A stretch of 15,745 nt of DNA from Thiobacillus sp. (GTDB lineage Bacteria; Pseudomonadota; Gammaproteobacteria; Burkholderiales; Thiobacillaceae). The position numbers and the translations under genes were made by a program. The first letter of the stretch is position 1. Each line of letters opens with the position of its first letter. The notes under the pieces were generated by a model. That model made no database searches, was not told the DNA's origin, and worked only from the letters and a program-made list of their open reading frames with translations. Below, one piece after another: positions 13,606 through 15,745 of the stretch. Location: assembly GCA_024710445.1 (NCBI GenBank), contig JANJUT010000164.1, forward strand, positions 1 through 15,745. Reading direction: 5' to 3'.

Positions 13606-15564
13606 ATGATCATCCTCAAGAATCTCTGCCTGCGGCGTAGCGCCAAGGTCCTGCTCGACAACGCGTCGGTTTCCATCAACCCCGGTGAACGGGTCGGCCT
13701 GGTCGGTCGCAACGGCGCCGGCAAGTCCAGCCTGTTTGCACTGCTGAACGGCACCCTGCACGAAGACAAGGGTGACTTTTCCATTCCGTCACAGTGGCGC
13801 ATGGCGCAGGTGGCGCAGGACATGCCGGAAACGACCGAGTCCGCGACCGATTTCGTCATTGCCGGCGATACAGCACTGGCCGAAGCGCAGGCTGAAGTCA
13901 CCGCTGCCGAGGCCAGCGACGACGGCGAGCGGATGGCCCATGCCTACATGGCGCTGCACGACGCCGGCGCGCACGATGCGCAATCGCGCGCGCAGTCGCT
14001 GATGCTCGGCCTGGGATTCCAGGTGCGCGAACTCAATCAGCCGGTCAACAGCTTTTCCGGCGGTTGGCGCATGCGCCTGCAACTCGCCCGCGCGCTGATG
14101 TGCCCGTCCGAACTCTTGCTGCTCGACGAACCCACCAACCACCTGGATCTGGACGCATTGGTGTGGCTCGAAGCCTGGCTCAAGAAATACCCCGGCACCA
14201 TGCTGGTGATCAGCCATGACCGCGAGTTTCTGGATGCCGTGACCAATGTCACGCTGCACATCGAAAACGGCCAGCTCACGCGTTACGGCGGCAACTACAG
14301 TAGTTTCGAAGACATGCATGCCGAACAACTGGCGCTGCATCAGGCGGCGTTTGCCAAACAGCAGGAAAAAATCGCCCACCTGCAGGACTTCATCAACCGC
14401 TTCAAGGCCAAGGCCAGCAAGGCCAAGCAGGCACAAAGCCGGGTCAAGGCGCTGGATCGCATGGAGAAGCTGGCGCCGTTGCTGGCCAACGCTGAATTCA
14501 CCTTCGAATTCAAGGAACCGCAGAACCTGCCCAACCCCATGCTGAGCATCGACAACGCCAGCTTCGGTTATCCGCCGCCCGACGACGCGCCCCCCGGCAC
14601 GCCGTCCACCGTCATCGTGCGCGGCGTCAGCAAATCCGTGTTCGCCGGCCAGCGCATCGGTATTCTTGGCGCCAACGGCCAGGGAAAATCGACCGTGGTC
14701 AAGACCATCGCCCGCACCCTGCCCGTGGTCGAGGGCGAAGTACTCGAAGGCCGCGGCCTCAACATCGGCTACTTCGCGCAACAGGAACTCGACGTGCTGC
14801 GCCCCGCCGACACGCCGCTCGAGCACATGATCCGCCTCGCCCGCGACACCATCGCCAACGGCGGCGCCGGCCAGTTCAGCAGCCGCGAACAGGACCTGCG
14901 TACCTTCCTCGGCACCTTCAACTTCAACGGCGACATGGTCAAGCAGGCCGTCGGCACCATGAGCGGCGGCGAAAAAGCCCGCCTCGTGCTGTGCATGATC
15001 GTGTGGCAGCGCCCCAACCTGCTGCTGCTGGACGAACCGACCAACCACCTCGATCTGGCCACGCGCGAAGCGCTGGCGATGGCGCTCAACGAATTCGAAG
15101 GCACCGTCATGCTGGTCAGCCACGACCGCGCCCTGCTGCGCTCCGTGTGCGACGAGTTCTGGATGGTCAGCAAAGGCGGCGTCGAACCGTTCGATGGCGA
15201 CTTGGACGATTACCAGCGCTATCTGCTGGAAGAGGGCAAGCGCCTGCGTGAGGAATTGAAGCAGGCCGGCAAGGCAGCGCCGGTTGTCGAGGTGAAGGCC
15301 GAACCTGTGCCGGTGTCGGCGAAAAAGCCGGTGCCGTCGGGCAAGGTCAAGTCATTGAAACAGAAGCTGGAGCGGCTGGAAAAAAGCATGGCGGCGTTGC
15401 AGGTCGAGAAGGCGGCGTTTGAGGCGAAGCTGGGTGGGACGTTGTCGGTGGAGGAAATTACCGAAACCGGCAAACAGCTACAGCATGTGATTGATGAGTT
15501 GGCGATTGAGGAGGGGGAGTGGTTGGAGGTGTCGGGGGAGATTGAGGGGTTGGAAGGAGCTTAG
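13606..15564 (+). CDS. yheS: ABC-F family ATPase, YheS type, with coiled-coil C-terminal extension
   Basis: A 652-aa soluble protein with two ABC ATPase domains and no membrane segment, so a ribosome-associated ABC-F factor rather than a transporter. Domain 1 has Walker A GRNGAGKSS (K40), signature SFSGGWRMRLQLARAL, Walker B LLLLDEPTNHLDLDAL (D174/E175) and H-loop SHDREFLD. The interdomain linker (about 235-310) is charged and helical, with FINRFKAKASKAKQAQSR. Domain 2 has GANGQGKST (355-363), MSGGEKARLVL, LLLLDEPTNHLDLATRE (D476/E477) and SHDRALLR, then EPFDGDLDDY. Domain 1 and the linker match YheS of E. coli more closely than Uup or EttA. A lysine/proline-rich spacer and a coiled-coil tail (about 580-650) resemble the Uup C-terminal domain. 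ABC-F proteins act at the ribosomal E site; the specific job of YheS is less clear. Codon use shifts from C-rich in domain 2 to G-rich in the tail. Confidence 0.93.
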   Translation: MIILKNLCLRRSAKVLLDNASVSINPGERVGLVGRNGAGKSSLFALLNGTLHEDKGDFSIPSQWRMAQVAQDMPETTESATDFVIAGDTALAEAQAEVTAAEASDDGERMAHAYMALHDAGAHDAQSRAQSLMLGLGFQVRELNQPVNSFSGGWRMRLQLARALMCPSELLLLDEPTNHLDLDALVWLEAWLKKYPGTMLVISHDREFLDAVTNVTLHIENGQLTRYGGNYSSFEDMHAEQLALHQAAFAKQQEKIAHLQDFINRFKAKASKAKQAQSRVKALDRMEKLAPLLANAEFTFEFKEPQNLPNPMLSIDNASFGYPPPDDAPPGTPSTVIVRGVSKSVFAGQRIGILGANGQGKSTVVKTIARTLPVVEGEVLEGRGLNIGYFAQQELDVLRPADTPLEHMIRLARDTIANGGAGQFSSREQDLRTFLGTFNFNGDMVKQAVGTMSGGEKARLVLCMIVWQRPNLLLLDEPTNHLDLATREALAMALNEFEGTVMLVSHDRALLRSVCDEFWMVSKGGVEPFDGDLDDYQRYLLEEGKRLREELKQAGKAAPVVEVKAEPVPVSAKKPVPSGKVKSLKQKLERLEKSMAALQVEKAAFEAKLGGTLSVEEITETGKQLQHVIDELAIEEGEWLEVSGEIEGLEGA

Positions 15565-15596
15565 GCGTTTTATCTGAATCCCCGTTTGCCTTGCCG

Positions 15597-15622
15597 CCGT
15601 TCGCCCTGAGCCTGTCGAAGGG
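15597..15622. repeat. Dispersed short repeat (TTCGCCCTGAGCCTGTCGAA type)
   Basis: The sequence around 15600-15622 contains TTCGCCCTGAGCCTGTCGAA followed by GGG. It is an imperfect palindrome with arms TTCG/CGAA and CCCT/AGGG. The same core (CCTTCGACAGGCTCAGGGCGAA on the other strand) recurs in intergenic regions of very many proteobacterial genomes. It lies about 35 bp after the ABC-F stop and could help end or protect that transcript. Copy number in this genome cannot be judged from the window. Confidence 0.75.
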
Positions 15623-15683
15623 TCTGTTCGCTGATGTGAAGTGTTTGATTGGTGGTTGACCGTTGGCCGGGGTTGCCGACGGC

Positions 15684-15745
15684 AAGTCACTTTCTTTTGT
15701 CTCGCCAAAAGAAAGTAACCCAAGAAAAGGCGACCCCGCTCATCC
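15684..15745. repeat. Dispersed hairpin repeat (CACTTTCTTTTG...CAAAAGAAAGT type)
   Basis: ACTTTCTTTTG (15689-15699) and its exact complement CAAAAGAAAGT (15706-15716) form an 11-bp stem around the loop TCTCGC. The element continues as AACCCAAGAAAAGGCGACCCC to the window edge. This type of sequence is common between genes in beta- and gammaproteobacteria and often gives rise to false small genes (on the minus strand it reads GYFLLARQKKVT). The stem with its T-rich arm could work as a two-way terminator, though the T-run lies inside the stem. The element may continue beyond the window. Confidence 0.8.

Noticed and set aside
13789..15123. 444-codon minus-strand open frame opposite the ABC-F gene
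   Set aside because: Complement of the ABC ATPase motifs. The composition (G, V, A, E, H, Q) is typical of antisense frames.
15478..15723. Small minus-strand genes over the ABC-F 3' end and terminal repeats
   Set aside because: Their N-terminal codons are the hairpin repeat read on the other strand (GYFLLARQKKVT), a well-known source of false gene calls.

Overview
This window looks like chromosomal DNA of a betaproteobacterium, probably of the Nitrosomonadales/Thiobacillus type. The evidence is a moderately high GC content, the order pilC-pilD-coaE-zapD-yacG, the run slt / NDUFA9-like epimerase / cca, a biosynthetic IlvA with two C-terminal ACT domains, and two dispersed repeat types common in proteobacterial genomes. 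The taxonomic call is inference from gene order and protein flavour. No phage, insertion sequence, CRISPR array or RNA gene was seen.

Layout. (1) Positions 1-2797, plus strand: a tightly packed, partly overlapping row made of the 3' end of pilC, pilD, coaE, zapD and yacG. It joins type IV pilus assembly to coenzyme A synthesis and FtsZ-ring/gyrase modulators. (2) 2818-5069: rpiA (minus) and ilvA (plus) are divergent from a 77-bp spacer that holds a good sigma70-type promoter for rpiA. (3) 5185-9449, plus strand: soluble lytic transglycosylase, an atypical SDR of the complex I NDUFA9 type, and the CCA-adding enzyme. (4) 9464-10798, minus strand: three small exported proteins (a 96-aa charged protein, a glycine-zipper 2TM protein and a His/Tyr-rich basic protein), all with signal peptides and good ribosome binding sites. 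(5) 10952-12948, plus strand: an OmpR/EnvZ-type two-component system, divergent from the exported trio. The shared 153-bp spacer carries an extended -10 placed so that the ompR mRNA may be leaderless, and a tandem TGTAAC repeat at 10-bp spacing that could be the regulator's own operator. (6) 12953-13272, minus strand: two adjacent, translationally coupled micro-genes (50 and 54 codons) encoding paralogous proteins of unknown function. (7) 13606-15564, plus strand: a YheS-type ABC-F ATPase with a coiled-coil C-terminal extension. (8) 15597-15745: two dispersed repeat elements, the second a perfect 11-bp stem hairpin.

Most of the window is housekeeping. The parts most worth following up are the exported-protein cassette facing OmpR/EnvZ with its candidate operator, and the duplicated micro-protein pair behind envZ, which I do not recognise as any named family.
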